The position numbers and the translations under genes were made by a program. Shown here one piece after another: positions 6,220 to 7,232 of a stretch of 7,232 bases of DNA. The stretch spans positions 1-7,232 of the forward strand of contig JAEDKS010000125.1 of assembly GCA_016295665.1 (NCBI GenBank), in the 5' to 3' direction. Numbering within the stretch: the stretch's first letter is position 1; the number at the start of each line of letters is the position of its first letter. The stretch is from Clostridia bacterium. GTDB lineage: Bacteria; Bacillota; Clostridia; Christensenellales; Aristaeellaceae. The notes below the pieces were generated by a model, which saw only the letters and a list, made by a program, of their open reading frames with translations, did not search any database and had not been told where the DNA came from.

Positions 6220-6233
6220 CCGTCAAATTTCAA
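6205..6233 (-). promoter_or_regulatory. Strong housekeeping-type promoter for the Rrf2/serine acetyltransferase operon
   Basis: On the minus strand TTGAAA (6228-6233) and a perfect TATAAT (6205-6210) are separated by 17 bases, close to the SigA consensus. The start of transcription would fall near 6198, leaving a leader of about 40 bases before the ATG at 6159, too short for a riboswitch or T-box. The strength of the promoter suggests that control is by repression, in line with the inverted repeat over its -10 element. Confidence 0.82.
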
Positions 6234-6272
6234 CCTCCGTTTCTTCATCGTATGCGCTCTGCATCGCCCGTG

Positions 6273-6289
6273 TTCACCGAAATTTCACC
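6273..6289 (+). repeat. Direct repeat TTCACC-N5-TTCACC upstream of the adaptor gene
   Basis: TTCACC occurs at 6273-6278 and 6284-6289, eleven bases apart start to start, about one helical turn. This layout (six bases, five-base gap) is the kind bound by OmpR/PhoP-family response regulators. The second copy overlaps a possible weak -35 (TTTCAC, 6283-6288) with CATAAC at 6305-6310 after 16 bases, a position suited to activation of the gene at 6386. Both promoter and binding function are inference. Confidence 0.35.
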
Positions 6290-6297
6290 TGTCAGTC

Positions 6298-6328
6298 AAA
6301 CCATCATAACGCCCCTCCGGTATGGTTT
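6298..6328 (+). repeat. Seven-base inverted repeat in the adaptor gene leader
   Basis: AAACCAT (6298-6304) and ATGGTTT (6322-6328) are exact inverted arms with a 17-base loop, followed by two more T. It could be an operator or a weak leader hairpin for the gene at 6386; the A/T-containing stem and long loop make it a poor terminator. A smaller arm pair, ATGC/GCAT, lies at 6252-6264. Apart from these and the features above I see nothing else in 6160-6385. Confidence 0.35.
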
Positions 6329-6385
6329 TTCCTGTCATTTCCGGCCGGGCGCGGAAGCCTGTGCCGGCATCGGAGGGATGCTTTC

Positions 6386-7232
6386 GTGAATCAGAAGCCG
6401 CTGAAACCAAAGAAGAAGCGCCGCTGGGCCGTCCGGCTGCGGCGCGGGGTGCTGCTGGGGCTGGCGCTGGTCGTGCTGGGATGCGCGGGCTGGTACGGAT
6501 GGGATCTGCTCAGTCAGGAGCACGCCGTCCACTACGAGGCCCATACCGCCGAGGTAGGCAGCATCAGCAGCACCCTCAGCTTCAGCGGCAGCCTGCAGCT
6601 GGTGGACGACCGCACCTACACCGCCGCGTCCGCCGCCGTGGTGCGGGAGGTGTACGTGTCCGAGCGGGACGAGGTCGCCCCGGGCGACCGGCTGCTGCGG
6701 CTCTCCACGGGCGAGACGCTGACTGCCGATTTCGCCGGGCGGGTCAACCAGCTGTCTGTGACCGCGGGGGACGAGGTGACTGCGGGCGCGTCGCTTCTGC
6801 AGCTGTCGGACTTCCGTCACCTGCAGGTGTCCATCCGGGTGGATGAGTACGACATCGCCGGGGTCACGGTGGGCACGCCCTGCACCGTCACCACCACCGC
6901 CACCGAGCGCAGCTTCCCCTCCGTCATCGCGTCGGTGAACCACATCTCCGCCTCGGCGGGCAACACGGCCTACTACACCGCCACGGCCTATGTGGACGTG
7001 GACGGGGACATCTACCCGGGCATGCAGGTCACCATCGCCATTCCCCGTCAGGTGGCGGAGGGCGTGGTGACGCTGCCCCTGACCGCCCTGACCTTCTCCG
7101 GGGACGGCACCGCCTGCGTCCTCCGCCGGGAGAGCGACGGCACCATGACCTCCGTGCCCGTGGAGACCGGCGTCAGCGATGGCATCCTGGTGGAGCTCCT
7201 GAGCGGCGTCAGCGCCGGGGAGACCGTCTATG
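6386..7232 (+). CDS. HlyD/MFP-family efflux periplasmic-adaptor-like protein, 3' end outside window
   Basis: The visible 282 codons stay open to the window edge. The start is GTG at 6386: GGAGGG at 6372-6377 lies eight bases upstream, and the ATG at 6378 reaches a stop after three codons. A basic N-terminus (KPKKKRRWAVRLRR, 7-20) precedes a membrane helix (about 21-41); VLGC at 30-33 is an imperfect lipobox. Residues 79-107 (ASAAVVREVYVSERDEVAPG and on) form one lipoyl half, and 113-140 (FAGRVNQLSVTAGDEVTAG and on) the other. LQVSIRVDEYDIAGVTVGTPC (146-166) starts the beta-barrel domain; VVTLPLTAL (227-235) and VETGVSDGILVELLSGVSAG (259-278) fit the membrane-proximal domain. Such adaptors usually serve a MacB-type ABC exporter, whose genes would lie beyond the edge. 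The long helical hairpin normally between the lipoyl halves is absent. It is divergent from the Rrf2 gene. Confidence 0.85.
   Translation, partial: MNQKPLKPKKKRRWAVRLRRGVLLGLALVVLGCAGWYGWDLLSQEHAVHYEAHTAEVGSISSTLSFSGSLQLVDDRTYTAASAAVVREVYVSERDEVAPGDRLLRLSTGETLTADFAGRVNQLSVTAGDEVTAGASLLQLSDFRHLQVSIRVDEYDIAGVTVGTPCTVTTTATERSFPSVIASVNHISASAGNTAYYTATAYVDVDGDIYPGMQVTIAIPRQVAEGVVTLPLTALTFSGDGTACVLRRESDGTMTSVPVETGVSDGILVELLSGVSAGETVY

Noticed and set aside
6322..6846. Plus-strand frame starting ATG 6322 inside the adaptor region
   Set aside because: It is Arg/Gly/Ala-rich and out of frame with the adaptor gene at 6386, which has the ribosome binding site, membrane helix and lipoyl motifs.
1..7232. 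CRISPR arrays, tRNA or rRNA genes, insertion sequences, prophage or attachment sites
   Set aside because: No repeat-spacer pattern, no tRNA-like cloverleaf, and no transposase or integrase reading frame was seen; codon use is even across the window.

Overview
The window is GC-rich DNA with strongly G/C-biased third codon positions. It carries endospore genes (spoVA), a Rex redox repressor, a VanW protein and a long EpsC-type serine acetyltransferase. This combination fits a high-GC, spore-forming member of the Clostridia, perhaps an Oscillospiraceae-like gut anaerobe. That placement is inference from gene content; no rRNA or tRNA is present to confirm it.

Layout. Positions 1-2208 (+) hold the distal part of a spoVA operon: the end of spoVAB, a questionable 44-codon ORF, then complete spoVAC, spoVAD and spoVAE. 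These proteins move dipicolinic acid across the inner spore membrane. The operon meets the next unit head-on, with only 37 bp between spoVAE and vanW and one weak hairpin in the gap. Positions 2246-4518 (-) hold rex followed 14 bp later by a membrane-anchored VanW-domain protein, read as one unit from a plausible promoter at 4552-4580. Positions 4659-6159 (-) hold an Rrf2-family regulator whose stop overlaps the start of a serine O-acetyltransferase gene. A near-consensus promoter precedes this pair and an intrinsic terminator follows it. From 6386 (+) to the window end runs a divergently transcribed HlyD/MFP-type adaptor, cut by the edge.

How the genes work together. The spoVA cluster serves sporulation and germination. 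Rex probably senses NADH/NAD+ and sits in one transcript with an envelope protein. The Rrf2 regulator has three cysteines spaced much as in IscR and is translationally coupled to the first enzyme of cysteine synthesis, suggesting control of cysteine supply by Fe-S or cysteine status. The 226-bp divergent intergenic region (6160-6385) is rich in small repeats that could be operators.

Most genes belong to well-known families. The less ordinary points are an adaptor with its two lipoyl halves joined directly and no coiled-coil hairpin, an acidic DDPx-repeat tail on the Rrf2 protein, the ORF between spoVAB and spoVAC, and the ordered repeats in the divergent promoter region. I found no clear sign of a wholly new system, mobile element, CRISPR array or RNA gene.
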